Counted from the stretch's first letter, positions 35,701-45,209 are shown. The stretch: DNA of 64,000 bases from Alteribacillus sp041949975 (GCF_041949975.1 NZ_JBHFQG010000008.1:68201-132200); one strand, 5' to 3'. Translations and numbers: made by a program. Notes: generated by a model from the letters alone, not told the origin.

Positions 35701-36214
35701 ATAAGACATTCCTATCAAAAGCGTATTTTGTTAAACTTTAGGGAAGTATCGATAAACAGTGTAAAATAACTACTGCTTTCAACGTCCTGGATATACTAAT
35801 AACGCCGCTGCCGAAGAGTCTTTAGGTGGCAATGTAAGCTGAAACTGTAGTTAAGATATCTGCAATTATGTATATCATATTTGTTTTCCTGCTTAAGCTC
35901 GCCGTTCGGCGAGTTTTTCTAAATAGAAAGTGAATAAAGTCTATTAAAATGATGTTAATATGCTTGTGGTTTGCTTAACGCTGTTAGGAGCGTAAAAAAT
36001 TTTATCGGTAAACGGTATAAGCAAAACATCGGGTTCATTGTACAGGGTGTACTAATACCTCGTTGCAGCAGCGCGGAATTTTTTTGGAGCCTTTACTAGA
36101 AGACCAGCAGAGTTTTGCTAAAATTCGACAGGTTTCATAATACTTTACAGAAACATCAAACTTAAAGATAATATAAAGAAATAATGATTTTAGAAAGGCA
36201 TGCAGGGTGATTCC
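35701..36214. other. Gene-free gap between apt and relA with possible RNA structure
   Basis: No open frame with a ribosome binding site is seen. At 35898-35919 there is a terminator for apt. Downstream, GTTTGCTTA (35969-35977) can pair with TAAGCAAAAC (36018-36027) and encloses a small ACGCT/AGCGT hairpin (35978-35993); a GTACA/TGTAC hairpin follows near 36038. This may be the folded 5' leader of relA. No known riboswitch class was recognised. Confidence 0.4.
35898..35919 (+). terminator. Terminator after apt
   Basis: CTCGCC pairs with GGCGAG over a GTTC loop and is followed by TTTTTCT. It lies about 200 bases after the apt stop. Confidence 0.85.
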
Positions 36215-38398
36215 ATGACCATCGATGAAGTGTTGGAAAAAGCTCAATATTATTTGTCGAATGAAGACGTTTCTTTTTTGGAACGTGCATATAAATATGC
36301 TGAAGAAGCTCATAAAGAACAGTATCGAAAATCAGGAGAACCATATATTTTACACCCTATTCAAGTTGCAGGTATTTTGATTGAACTTGAAATGGACCCG
36401 GATACGATAGCTGGAGCTTTTTTGCACGATGTGGTAGAAGATACGGACGTAACTGTTGAAGACCTGCAAGAGACTTTTAATGAAGAAGTTGCAATGCTTG
36501 TTGACGGTGTAACCAAGCTTAAAAAAATTAAATATAAATCAAAAGAAGAACAACAAGCCGAAAACCACCGAAAAATGGTGGTGGCGATGGCAAAGGATAT
36601 AAGAGTAATATTGATCAAGCTGGCTGATCGTCTTCATAATATGCGGACATTAAAACACCTGCCGCCAGAAAAACAGCGCCGTATTTCCAATGAAACATTA
36701 GAAATATTTGCTCCGCTTGCCCATCGTTTAGGGATCTCTACTATAAAGTGGGAGCTTGAAGATACAGCTCTTAGATATTTAGATCCTCAGCAATACTATC
36801 GAATTGTTAACCTTATGAAGCAAAAAAGAGCAGAACGTGAACAATATATCGAAGAAGTAATCGCGAATATAAAAAACAGCATGGGCGACATTAATGTAGA
36901 ACCAACCGAAATTTATGGCCGTCCAAAGCATATTTATAGTATTTACCGCAAAATGGTAAAGCAGAAAAAGCAATTTAATGAAATATATGATCTTCTGGCC
37001 GTCAGAATTATAGTGAAAAGCATTAAAGATTGTTATGCTGTGCTTGGCATTATACACACGTGCTGGAAGCCAATGCCGGGACGTTTTAAAGATTATATTG
37101 CAATGCCTAAAGCAAACATGTATCAATCCCTGCACACAACTGTGATCGGCCCGAAAGGTGAACCGCTTGAAGTACAAATTCGTTCAGAAGAAATGCACCG
37201 GGTAGCAGAATTTGGGGTAGCGGCGCATTGGGCATATAAAGAAGGGAAAAATGTATCTGGAAAAAAATCGTTAGAAGATAAACTTACGTGGTTTCGTGAA
37301 ATTATTGAATGGCAGAACGATGCCACAGATGCCCAGGAGTTTATGGAATCACTTAAAATAGATCTCTTTTCCGATATGGTCTTTGTTTTTACTCCAAAAG
37401 GAGATGTTATAGAGCTGCCAAGGGGTTCGGTTCCTCTAGATTTTGCTTACAGAATCCATACAGAAATAGGAAATCGCACAATTGGGGCAAAGGTGAACGG
37501 TAAGATGGTCCCTCTTGATCATCAGTTAAATACAGGGGACATTGTTGAAATGCTGACCTCTAAGCATTCCTATGGTCCAAGTAAAGATTGGTTAAAACTA
37601 ACCCAGAGTTCGCATGCCAAAAATAAAATCAAACAATTCTTTAAAAAGGAACGACGCGAAGAAAATATTCAAAAAGGCCGGGAAATGATAGAGAAAGAGT
37701 TAAAGGCCCAGGACTTTGAACCAAAAAATATTTTAACTGAAGAAAATATTCAAGAAGCAGCTGATAAATTCAGTTTCAGCGGAGAAGAAGATATGTTTGC
37801 GGCTGTAGGATACAACGGAGTCAGCCCAAAACAGATTGTCACTCGTCTTACAGAGAAGCTTCGTCAGCAGCAAGAGCGCGAAGAAGAAGAAAAATCTGTC
37901 GCAGAGGCTGTAAAAGATGTTTCAACACAGACTGTCTCCAAGAAGACAAACACAGGTGTTAGAGTAAAAGGCGTGGACAACCTTTTAATACGTCTTTCAA
38001 AATGCTGCAACCCTGTACCTGGTGATGAAATTATAGGGTTTATTACAAAAGGACGGGGCGTTTCGATTCATCGAGTCGACTGTCCTAATGTGAATAATGA
38101 AGAAGCAAAGCAGCGTCTGCTTCCTGTTGAATGGGAAGGTTCGAATGAGAAGCGAAAAAATTATAGCGTGGATATAGAAATTACAGGATACGACCGGCGT
38201 GGATTGCTGAATGAAGTGCTTCAATCTGTTACTGAATCCAGGACTAATATTAGCGCGGTCAGCGGACGTTCTGATAAAAATAAAATGGCAGTTATTGATA
38301 TGACCATTTCCATTCATAATATTGATCATTTGCACCGAGTAGTAGAGAAAATCAAAAAATTACCAGATATTTATTCTGTCCGAAGAGTTATGCATTAA
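36215..38398 (+). CDS. relA: RelA/SpoT-type (p)ppGpp synthetase/hydrolase
   Basis: A 727-residue bifunctional stringent response enzyme. The HD hydrolase domain holds FLHDVVEDT and KLADRLHNMRTL. The synthetase domain holds GRPKHIYSIYRKM and CYAVLGIIHTCWKPMPGRFKDYIA. A TGS domain (FTPKGDVIELPRGSVPLDFAYRIHT), a CCNPVPGDE zinc-finger region and a C-terminal ACT domain follow. ATG 36215 has AGGGTG six bases upstream; ATG 36200 in frame is too close to its GAAAGG. Confidence 0.95.
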   Translation: MTIDEVLEKAQYYLSNEDVSFLERAYKYAEEAHKEQYRKSGEPYILHPIQVAGILIELEMDPDTIAGAFLHDVVEDTDVTVEDLQETFNEEVAMLVDGVTKLKKIKYKSKEEQQAENHRKMVVAMAKDIRVILIKLADRLHNMRTLKHLPPEKQRRISNETLEIFAPLAHRLGISTIKWELEDTALRYLDPQQYYRIVNLMKQKRAEREQYIEEVIANIKNSMGDINVEPTEIYGRPKHIYSIYRKMVKQKKQFNEIYDLLAVRIIVKSIKDCYAVLGIIHTCWKPMPGRFKDYIAMPKANMYQSLHTTVIGPKGEPLEVQIRSEEMHRVAEFGVAAHWAYKEGKNVSGKKSLEDKLTWFREIIEWQNDATDAQEFMESLKIDLFSDMVFVFTPKGDVIELPRGSVPLDFAYRIHTEIGNRTIGAKVNGKMVPLDHQLNTGDIVEMLTSKHSYGPSKDWLKLTQSSHAKNKIKQFFKKERREENIQKGREMIEKELKAQDFEPKNILTEENIQEAADKFSFSGEEDMFAAVGYNGVSPKQIVTRLTEKLRQQQEREEEEKSVAEAVKDVSTQTVSKKTNTGVRVKGVDNLLIRLSKCCNPVPGDEIIGFITKGRGVSIHRVDCPNVNNEEAKQRLLPVEWEGSNEKRKNYSVDIEITGYDRRGLLNEVLQSVTESRTNISAVSGRSDKNKMAVIDMTISIHNIDHLHRVVEKIKKLPDIYSVRRVMH

Positions 38399-38434
38399 TG
38401 AAAAAAGTTACTGTTTGAAAGGATTAGTTGAGAT

Positions 38435-38878
38435 ATGAAAGTAGTTGTTCAGCGTTCCCAGAACGGGGAGTGCATTGTAGAAGGTGAAATTACAGGGTCT
38501 ATCGATCACGGGATAGTGGCTTTAGTTGGTTTCACCCATGATGATACTGAAAAAGATTTGGAATGGATGGCTGAAAAGCTTATTCATTTAAGGATTTTTG
38601 AAGATGAAACGGGAAAAATGAATAAAGGTCTCGTAGATACAGACGGGAAAATATTATCGATTTCTCAATTCACTTTATACGGCGATTGCAAAAAAGGAAG
38701 ACGCCCTAATTTTATGGAAGCTGCTAAGCCTGAAAAGGCCGAAACTCTATACAATCAGTTTAATGAAATTCTTAGAGAAAAAGGTATTGAAGTAGAAACT
38801 GGAAAATTTGGGGCAATGATGAAGATCAGCTTCACCAATGATGGACCAGTTACACTTATTTTAGAAAGTCCTTTCTAA
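38435..38878 (+). CDS. dtd: D-aminoacyl-tRNA deacylase
   Basis: A 147-residue enzyme that removes D-amino acids (and glycine from tRNA-Ala) from mischarged tRNA. Both active-site motifs are present: SQFTLYGDCKKGRRPNF and the C-terminal GPVTL. GAAAGGATTAG is the ribosome binding site. It follows relA directly, as in B. subtilis (relA-dtd). Confidence 0.95.
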   Translation: MKVVVQRSQNGECIVEGEITGSIDHGIVALVGFTHDDTEKDLEWMAEKLIHLRIFEDETGKMNKGLVDTDGKILSISQFTLYGDCKKGRRPNFMEAAKPEKAETLYNQFNEILREKGIEVETGKFGAMMKISFTNDGPVTLILESPF

Positions 38879-38886
38879 ATAGCAGG

Positions 38887-38915
38887 TTGACAAAGATCAC
38901 CTACATTCGTAAGAT
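38887..38915 (+). promoter_or_regulatory. Sigma-A promoter for the hisS T-box leader
   Basis: TTGACA, a 17-base spacer and TAAGAT lie just after the dtd stop. Transcription would begin near 38922, shortly before the T-box. Confidence 0.8.
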
Positions 38916-38939
38916 AGATATCAGTTAATATGAGAGATG

Positions 38940-39190
38940 CTGATGAAGGAGAAAGTAAGCAGGGGAAAAGCATAAACAGAGAGGAGCTGCAGCAGCTGAG
39001 AGCAGTTCTGTTTGCTTCCTGCTGAAAGACACTCTTTAGGCTCTTTTTCGAAAGCAAAAGTGAGTAGGGAAAGACGTAAAACCAGGCGTTAACTGTGACA
39101 AGTGGAAGCATAAAATAAATGTGCTTCAACCAGGGTGGCACCACGGGTACTAACTCGTCCCTCGTTTTTTGCGAGAGACGAGTTTTTTTG
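38940..39190 (+). promoter_or_regulatory. T-box leader controlling hisS-aspS
   Basis: The conserved T-box AGGGTGGCACCACGGG is at 39132-39147. It is followed by a terminator: ACTCGTCCCTCG pairing with CGAG-A-GACGAGT, then seven T residues. Upstream is a long Stem I region with the AGTA-like start GAAAGTAAGCAGG. A likely specifier loop is GAAAGACACTC around 39025-39034, where GACAC contains both GAC (Asp) and CAC (His). The T-box bulge reads TGGC, which would pair with a tRNA ending GCCA. Confidence 0.92.
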
Positions 39191-39325
39191 TTTTTATACG
39201 TTTAAGAAAGTAAAAACGACTTCAAGTATCAGGATAAGAAAAGCTGCTGCTTTCTCCTTAAGACTTGGAGGCGAACCAAGTTTATTTAATGACAATAAAA
39301 AAGCCTTGGAAAGGGAGCGATACAT

Positions 39326-40606
39326 ATGGATATCCGCATACCAAGAGGAACGCAGGATATATTACCGGGCACCTCTGAAAAATGGCAGTTTATCGAAGCT
39401 AAAATCCATGATATTTGCAGAAGGTTCAATTATGCAGAAATTCGTACACCTATATTTGAACAAACAGAATTATTTCAACGCGGCGTAGGTGATACTACAG
39501 ATATTGTTCAAAAAGAAATGTACACATTCGCTGATAGAGGCGGCCGCAGCTTAACATTAAGACCAGAAGGCACAGCTTCAGTTGTTCGTTCGTATGTGGA
39601 GAATAAGCTCTACGGCAGTGCGGTTCAGCCTGAAAAGCTGTATTATATTGGACCTATGTTTCGCTATGAAAGGCCACAATCGGGCAGGATGCGCCAGTTT
39701 TTTCAATTCGGAGTAGAGGCAATTGGAAGTGATGATCCTGCAATTGATGCAGAAGTCATTGCGATGGCAATGGAATTTTATAAGGAATTAGGATTGAGAG
39801 GGCTAAAACTTGTACTTAATAGTCTTGGTGATATAGACAGCAGAAAAGCTCATCGTGAGGCACTAATTGCTCATTTCAAGCCGCATATCAATGAATTTTG
39901 CAGTGATTGTCAATCCAGGCTAGAGACTAATCCGCTGCGTATTCTTGATTGTAAAAAAGATAGAAATCATCCGCTCATGGAAAGTGCTCCTTCTATTTTG
40001 GATTATTTAAATGAAGAGTCTCGTCAATATTTTAACTCGGTGAAAAGTTTGCTGGATAAAATGGACATTCCTTATGAAGTAGATTCCGGCCTCGTACGCG
40101 GATTAGATTATTATAATAATACAGCCTTTGAAATTATGATTGAAGGCGAAGGTTTTGGAGCTATTACAACGCTAATGGGAGGCGGCCGCTACAACGGTCT
40201 TGTCGAAGATATTGGAGGTCCTGAGTCTCCAGGTATTGGATTTGCATTAAGTATTGAAAGGCTATTAATGGCACTTGAATCCCAAAATGTGGAGCTCCCT
40301 GTCACGAAAGGGTTGGATTGTTACCTTGTTGCATTAGGAGAAGAGCCTGCCCAGAAAGCCGCAGTGTTATTAACTGAGCTACGAAGAGCTGGTGTTTCTG
40401 CAGACAAAGACTATTTAAATAAAAAAATAAAAGGCCAATTTAAAGCAGCTGATCGATTGCAGGCTTCCTACACTGCCGTGTTAGGAGAGGATGAGCTCCA
40501 AAAAGGAATTATTAATGTGAAGTCAATGGAAAGAGGAGAACAAAAAGAAATTCCGTTAACAGAATTTACAAATTATATAAGAGAGAAAATGGAGGAAGAA
40601 AAGTAA
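39326..40606 (+). CDS. hisS: Histidyl-tRNA synthetase
   Basis: A 426-residue class II synthetase. Motif 2 lies in FRYERPQSGRMRQFFQFGVEAIG, the histidine-specific loop is LVRGLDYYNNTAFE, and motif 3 is GIGFALSIERLLMAL. The C-terminal anticodon-binding domain starts near residue 330. GGGAG precedes the ATG. It overlaps aspS (TAATG), forming a hisS-aspS operon under one T-box. Confidence 0.96.
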   Translation: MDIRIPRGTQDILPGTSEKWQFIEAKIHDICRRFNYAEIRTPIFEQTELFQRGVGDTTDIVQKEMYTFADRGGRSLTLRPEGTASVVRSYVENKLYGSAVQPEKLYYIGPMFRYERPQSGRMRQFFQFGVEAIGSDDPAIDAEVIAMAMEFYKELGLRGLKLVLNSLGDIDSRKAHREALIAHFKPHINEFCSDCQSRLETNPLRILDCKKDRNHPLMESAPSILDYLNEESRQYFNSVKSLLDKMDIPYEVDSGLVRGLDYYNNTAFEIMIEGEGFGAITTLMGGGRYNGLVEDIGGPESPGIGFALSIERLLMALESQNVELPVTKGLDCYLVALGEEPAQKAAVLLTELRRAGVSADKDYLNKKIKGQFKAADRLQASYTAVLGEDELQKGIINVKSMERGEQKEIPLTEFTNYIREKMEEEK

Positions 40607-42381
40607 TGATAGGACGTACACATAATTGTGGAGAGATTTCAGAGCAGTTAATCGGACAACGAGTGGAACTAAAAGGATGGGCACAAACGAGAAGAGACCT
40701 TGGCCAAGTTATTTTTGTGGATTTAAGAGACCGTACTGGTATTGTACAAATCGTGGCTAATCCTGAAATATCTGACGAAGCATTGGAAAAAATGGATACA
40801 GTAAGAAGTGAATACGTACTTGATGTAAAAGGCACAGTGGTTAAGAGGGATGAAGAAACATATAACGAGAAAATTCCTACCGGCACCGTAGAAGTTCAAG
40901 TAGACGAATTAAATATTTTAAATAACTCAAAACCTCTTCCATTTCAAGTGGACGGTGAAACCGATGTATCAGAAGATGTTCGTTTAAGGTATCGTTATCT
41001 AGATTTGCGTCGCCCGGAAATGAAGGAAACATTTAAACTTCGTCATAAAACGACAAAATTGATTCGTGATTTTCTTGATGAGAATGAATTTTTAGATATA
41101 GAAACACCAATGTTAACGAAAAGCACTCCAGAAGGAGCAAGAGACTATTTGGTGCCAAGCCGTGTTCATCGTGGTGAGTTTTATGCCCTTCCACAGTCAC
41201 CGCAATTATTTAAGCAGCTGCTAATGGTGTCTGGCTTTGAAAGGTACTTCCAGATTGTACGTTGTTTTCGTGATGAAGACTTAAGAGCGGATCGGCAGCC
41301 AGAGTTTACACAGGTCGACATTGAAACTTCTTTTATGGATAAAGAAGATTTTCTGTCGATGATAGAAGAGATGATGAAAAAGATTTTAAAAGAGGTACAC
41401 GGTCTGGATATTTCTACTCCGTTTCCACGTCTAACGTATGAAGAGGCAATGAATCGTTATGGATCAGATAAACCTGACACACGTTTTGGCATGGAGCTGG
41501 TGGAGCTCTCGGATATTGTAAAAAACAGTGATTTTAAAGTGTTTGCGAATGCAGTGAAAAATGGTGGAATTGTAAAAGGACTCAATGTAAAAGGCGTAGC
41601 AAATGAGATGTCAAGAAAAGAAATTGATGATTTGGCGGATTTTGTTGCTGTATATGGTGCAAAAGGGCTTGCATGGTTAAAAGTTGAAGAAGACAGCTTG
41701 AAAGGACCAATTGCAAAATTCTTCAGTGAAGAAGAAACAGCAGAAATTAGAAAAGCACTCGATGCGGAAACAGGTGACTTGTTATTTTTTGGGGCAGATA
41801 AAAAACAAATAGTTTATGATGCAATGGGAGCACTTCGTTTGAAATTTGGTAAAGAACTTAACTTGATCGACCACAGTAAATTCAATTTTCTATGGGTTAC
41901 AGAATTTCCGCTTATGGAGTATGACAAAGATGCAGACCGCTATGTAGCGATGCACCATCCGTTTACAAGTCCGATTCGTGAAGATATTCCCAAGTTAAAT
42001 GACAATCCAGAAGAAGTTCGTGCAGAAGCATATGACCTTGTGTTAAATGGTTACGAGCTTGGAGGAGGCTCACAACGTATTTACCAAAGAGATCTGCAGG
42101 AAAAAATGTTTGAAGCTCTTGGATTCAGTGAAGAAGAAGCTCGTGAGCAATTTGGATTTTTATTGGATGCCTTTGAGTATGGCACACCGCCACATGGAGG
42201 AATTGCTCTTGGACTTGATAGGTTGATCATGCTTCTGGCCGGCAGAAACAATCTCCGCGATACCATTGCATTCCCAAAAACTGCCAGCGCAAGCTGCCCA
42301 TTAACCGGGGCTCCTGGTGAGGTCAGCAGCAGTCAGCTTGATGAGCTGAATTTGGAAGTAATACAATTTGAAGAAGAATAA
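40606..42381 (+). CDS. aspS: Aspartyl-tRNA synthetase
   Basis: A 591-residue bacterial-type AspRS. The N-terminal OB fold binds the anticodon (VELKGWAQTRRDLGQVIFVDLRD). Class II motif 2 is FRDEDLRADRQPEFTQVD and motif 3 is GGIALGLDRLIMLLAG. A bacterial GAD insertion domain lies around residues 290-420. Whether it is strictly Asp-specific or also charges tRNA-Asn cannot be decided by eye. Confidence 0.96.
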   Translation: MIGRTHNCGEISEQLIGQRVELKGWAQTRRDLGQVIFVDLRDRTGIVQIVANPEISDEALEKMDTVRSEYVLDVKGTVVKRDEETYNEKIPTGTVEVQVDELNILNNSKPLPFQVDGETDVSEDVRLRYRYLDLRRPEMKETFKLRHKTTKLIRDFLDENEFLDIETPMLTKSTPEGARDYLVPSRVHRGEFYALPQSPQLFKQLLMVSGFERYFQIVRCFRDEDLRADRQPEFTQVDIETSFMDKEDFLSMIEEMMKKILKEVHGLDISTPFPRLTYEEAMNRYGSDKPDTRFGMELVELSDIVKNSDFKVFANAVKNGGIVKGLNVKGVANEMSRKEIDDLADFVAVYGAKGLAWLKVEEDSLKGPIAKFFSEEETAEIRKALDAETGDLLFFGADKKQIVYDAMGALRLKFGKELNLIDHSKFNFLWVTEFPLMEYDKDADRYVAMHHPFTSPIREDIPKLNDNPEEVRAEAYDLVLNGYELGGGSQRIYQRDLQEKMFEALGFSEEEAREQFGFLLDAFEYGTPPHGGIALGLDRLIMLLAGRNNLRDTIAFPKTASASCPLTGAPGEVSSSQLDELNLEVIQFEEE

Positions 42382-42388
42382 AGATGAG

Positions 42389-42697
42389 CTATAAATGCTC
42401 AGTTTCCCTGAACTGCTGCACAAAATCGGAGGGGTCGGACCGGGTATGAAAGGTTCTGACTCCTCCAGTAGTATGAAGATATAAGAAACCAATTTGTCCG
42501 GGAGACCACTTATAAGAAATGTCAAACACTTCTTTTAAAAGATAGCGGTGAAGGGGTGTTTCGATTGAATGGGGATAAAGATATATAAAATCTTTATATT
42601 CGACCTGAATTTTTTCAAGCCATTCGATTTTCTGCTCAATTTGAATAATTTCATGGCTCGCAAGTGGTTTATTTACGTTGGATTGTTCTTTTGTCAT
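42389..42697 (-). CDS. Hypothetical protein, 102 residues
   Basis: A soluble acidic/aromatic protein I do not recognise. The first third is a predicted helix (HEIIQIEQKIEWLEKIQVEY). The rest contains YLYPHSIETPLHRYLLKEVFDISYKWSPGQIGFLYLHTTGGVRTFHTRSD, with no signal peptide and no Cys. The reverse-strand ribosome binding site AAAGGCAGG supports it, and it converges on aspS with only seven bases between stops. Confidence 0.6.
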   Translation of the reverse strand: MTKEQSNVNKPLASHEIIQIEQKIEWLEKIQVEYKDFIYLYPHSIETPLHRYLLKEVFDISYKWSPGQIGFLYLHTTGGVRTFHTRSDPSDFVQQFRETEHL

Positions 42698-43027
42698 ACT
42701 ACCTGCCTTTCTTTACACTTTTAAGATGTTATTGTTAAAATTCCGGTTTTCAAGACAGAAGAAGTACTACAATGCCGTTATTGCCAAGGAAACTGCTGTC
42801 TTTCAAGGTGATAAGCGGGGTTTTTCAAATATATTGCCTCCAATAATTATAACAGTATGCTTACAGAACAGGCAGAGGTTTTCTAATTATTGCATGAAAA
42901 GTGAATGATTAACGAAATAATTATACCCGGTTTATACCTAAAATAAACAATAATTAAAGGAAGTCATTAAAAACAGGAATATTATCACTTTTTTGTTATA
43001 CAGAATGATTGTAGGCTTGGAAATCTC

Positions 43028-43057
43028 TTGACCTGAATAAAAGGTCCGTGCTATTAT
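43028..43057 (+). promoter_or_regulatory. Sigma-A promoter of 6S RNA
   Basis: TTGACC and TATTAT are separated by 18 bases, just ahead of the 6S RNA. The stretch 42698-43027 before it shows no supported gene. Confidence 0.75.
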
Positions 43058-43067
43058 ATACTCAAAT

Positions 43068-43268
43068 CAATTTGAAGAGTCCTGAGGTGTACGTGGGACA
43101 CTCATCGTTTTGAGCCAACATTTTTACATTGGGAGCCTGCAGTTTCAATCTGGATAACAAGCCTCTGTAAAGTGGACGTTTGAAGGATTGAACAGGGCAC
43201 CCACCTGCCAAGAGCAGGCTTCAAAACTAAGTTAGTTTGACGGCACATCGGGACTCTTCCATCTTTGA
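43068..43268 (+). ncRNA. bsrB: 6S RNA (BsrB/6S-2-like)
   Basis: A roughly 200-base RNA whose ends pair (AAGAGTCC at 43074-43081 with GGGACTCTT near 43252-43260), with the GAGGTG...CATCG zone of the closing stem nearby. The middle has the open-bubble arrangement of 6S RNA. Its place between aspS and tcdA is that of B. subtilis bsrB. 6S RNA binds the housekeeping RNA polymerase and lowers transcription in stationary phase. Exact ends are estimates. Confidence 0.85.
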
Positions 43269-43273
43269 AAATC

Positions 43274-43306
43274 AACCCCCTGGGGAAATACTCCCCGGGG
43301 GTTTTT
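43274..43306 (+). terminator. Terminator after 6S RNA
   Basis: CCCCC-T-GGGG pairs with CCCC-GGGGG with one bulge and is followed by TTTTT. Confidence 0.88.
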
Positions 43307-43337
43307 ACGTGAAACAGTGAAAAAAGGAGAGACTGCA

Positions 43338-44108
43338 ATGCTTCATCAGTTTTCTAGAAATGAGCTAGCAATTGGACAAGAGGGCTTAAATCGGTTAAAA
43401 GGTAAATCAGTGGCTGTCCTGGGAGTTGGGGGAGTAGGTTCTTTCTCAGCTGAAGCTCTCGTTCGTTCGGGAGTTGGGCGTGTTATTCTTGTCGACAAAG
43501 ATGACATCGATATAACCAATGTTAACAGGCAGTTGCACGCACTTACCTCCACTGTCGGAAAACCTAAAGTTGAAGTGATGAAAAAGAGACTCCTCGACAT
43601 TAACCCTGAGAGTGAAATAGAAGAAGTAAAAATGTTTTATACTGAAGACACTTATCAAGATTTTTTTGCATTCCAACCCGATTATATAATTGATGCCTCA
43701 GACACTATTTCTTACAAAATACATTTAATTGAGGAATGCCAAAAACGCAGAATTCCAATCATATCAAGTATGGGAGCAGCTAATAAAATGGACCCTTCCC
43801 GATTAAAAATAGTAGATTTATTTGAGACAGAAAATGATCCAATGGCCCGAGTGATGAGAAGAGAATTAAGAAAAAGCGGAATTTACCAAGGAGTAGATGT
43901 GGTATTTTCCGATGAAACACCCATTAAAATTAAAGAAGAAGTACGAAGTAAAGTAGTTCCCGAAACAGCAGAAAAAGGAAGCATTCGAAAAGCAAAGATG
44001 CCTCCTTCTTCTAATGCGTTTGTACCCTCTGTTGCCGGGTTAATCGCAGCTGGTCATGTTATAAATAAATTATTGGATGGAATAGAGATTCAGCGAATGC
44101 ACCAATAA
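43338..44108 (+). CDS. tcdA: TcdA, tRNA threonylcarbamoyladenosine dehydratase
   Basis: A 256-residue E1-like enzyme that cyclises t6A37 in tRNA to ct6A. The ATP-binding motif is VAVLGVGGVGSFSAEALVRSGVG, with DKDDIDITNVNRQ after it. The region SSMGAANKMDPSR is also conserved. ATG 43338 fits GGAGAG upstream and gives the usual MLHQFSRNELA start. Sulfur-transfer partners such as iscS lie further on. Confidence 0.94.
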   Translation: MLHQFSRNELAIGQEGLNRLKGKSVAVLGVGGVGSFSAEALVRSGVGRVILVDKDDIDITNVNRQLHALTSTVGKPKVEVMKKRLLDINPESEIEEVKMFYTEDTYQDFFAFQPDYIIDASDTISYKIHLIEECQKRRIPIISSMGAANKMDPSRLKIVDLFETENDPMARVMRRELRKSGIYQGVDVVFSDETPIKIKEEVRSKVVPETAEKGSIRKAKMPPSSNAFVPSVAGLIAAGHVINKLLDGIEIQRMHQ

Positions 44109-44134
44109 TTTTTTCCTTCATGTTTTATAGAAAA

Positions 44135-44166
44135 AACTGTCTCTGCTTAATAACGGAGACAGTTCA
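44135..44166 (+). terminator. Possible terminator after tcdA
   Basis: ACTGTCTC and GAGACAGT pair over a roughly 13-base loop. The T tail is poor (TTCATTG), so efficiency is uncertain. Confidence 0.6.
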
Positions 44167-44268
44167 TTGATATTATCAGGAAGAATGTTATCTGAAGAAC
44201 ACACAAAAAAAGACTTGCGCCACCAGGAGTTTGACGACAAGTCAGTGTTTCTCTTATCATATCGTATG

Positions 44269-44856
44269 TTAAATGGAAAGCTTTTCTAAATTACCGTTAC
44301 GGTCCATTCTAAAAATATTAGAAGATGGTATGGTTTCTTCTGTCATAGCCATTTCTCTTGCTCGATTCATCATATGAACGATAGTTTCATAATCGCGTTT
44401 CATTGCAGCATATTCCTTTTTCATATTACTTATCTCTTGTTGTAAGGATTCTTTGGAATGTTCTAAAGAAGTGATTTCTTTTTCAATTTCTTCTACAGAC
44501 TGGTTGTGAAAACCTTGTTCTAATTGATCAGCTGTCCCTTCTAAGTAATTAATAATTTGATCCATGGTAGTAAGAAAACTACTATGACGAGCTGGGTTAA
44601 TATGATTGGCTGCCTGTTTTGCAGACGCACGCATTCTCATTTTTCGTTCTCGTTTTGCTTCTTTTACTTTGTGTTCATATTTTTGCCGGACAATGGCATT
44701 CCAACGAAATCCGCACGCAGCAGAAGTTCTGTCTAACATGTCCCCTGTTTCATCAAAAGCTTTTAACTGAGTGCTTCCTTCTCTAATATGTTTTAACACA
44801 GTATTTGCTAGTAGTCGGTCATCTTTATCAGACCACGCATCCTGTCTAACGTTCAT
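44269..44856 (-). CDS. rsfA: RsfA-family prespore transcription regulator
   Basis: A 195-residue protein with an N-terminal Myb/SANT-like domain (RQDAWSDKDDRLLANTVLKHIREG, RTSAACGFRWNAIVRQKY) and a long C-terminal coiled coil (residues about 110-170). This matches RsfA, a forespore protein that tunes sigma-F-dependent genes. It starts after GGAGG on the reverse strand. Confidence 0.85.
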   Translation of the reverse strand: MNVRQDAWSDKDDRLLANTVLKHIREGSTQLKAFDETGDMLDRTSAACGFRWNAIVRQKYEHKVKEAKRERKMRMRASAKQAANHINPARHSSFLTTMDQIINYLEGTADQLEQGFHNQSVEEIEKEITSLEHSKESLQQEISNMKKEYAAMKRDYETIVHMMNRAREMAMTEETIPSSNIFRMDRNGNLEKLSI

Positions 44857-45143
44857 TCTTATTTCCTCCTTAATATATAGCTAAAATATATAGCTGAGCT
44901 TAGTAAATCTCATAATTTAATACATAGTTCATTTTTGTAAGTCAAAGTAGATTTGCCGTTAACAGTTTGGGCGCTAAAATTAAAATTTATACGTCTGAAT
45001 AACAAATAAAATCCTGGGCAAACGTTGATGGTTGTTATGCACACTTCCCACTCAAACTGCACAGGGAGAATCATCAGTTAAAATGACATTATTAAAGATA
45101 TAGTGTTTTTATTTAAAGCTCAAAAAAAGGAGGCAGAGTTAAA
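44857..45143. other. Upstream region of rsfA, nothing firm
   Basis: AT-rich gap. A short direct repeat ATATATAGCT(A/G)A occurs twice next to the rsfA start (44872-44896). No RNA or gene was recognised. Confidence 0.4.
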
Positions 45144-45209
45144 ATGAATACATCACTGTCGCCCTCTGTACTAAAACTGAATGCAAATAAAAGAAAGTTA
45201 AAACATTGA
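45144..45209 (+). CDS. Possible 21-residue small protein
   Basis: ATG 45144 follows a very strong AAAAAAGGAGG about ten bases upstream. The product is basic at the end (NANKRKLKH). Its stop overlaps the ATG of a second small frame (TGATG). Reality is uncertain; no family was recognised. Confidence 0.3.
   Translation: MNTSLSPSVLKLNANKRKLKH

Noticed and set aside
35701..36214. ykkC-type ppGpp or other known riboswitch before relA
   Set aside because: None of the conserved boxes of known classes was recognised.
42678..42908. Forward open frame of 76 codons after aspS
   Set aside because: No ribosome binding site, no family features, and its start overlaps the better supported reverse gene.
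43102..43338. Reverse open frame across the 6S RNA
   Set aside because: It lies on the complement of a structured RNA and its terminator and has no start signals.
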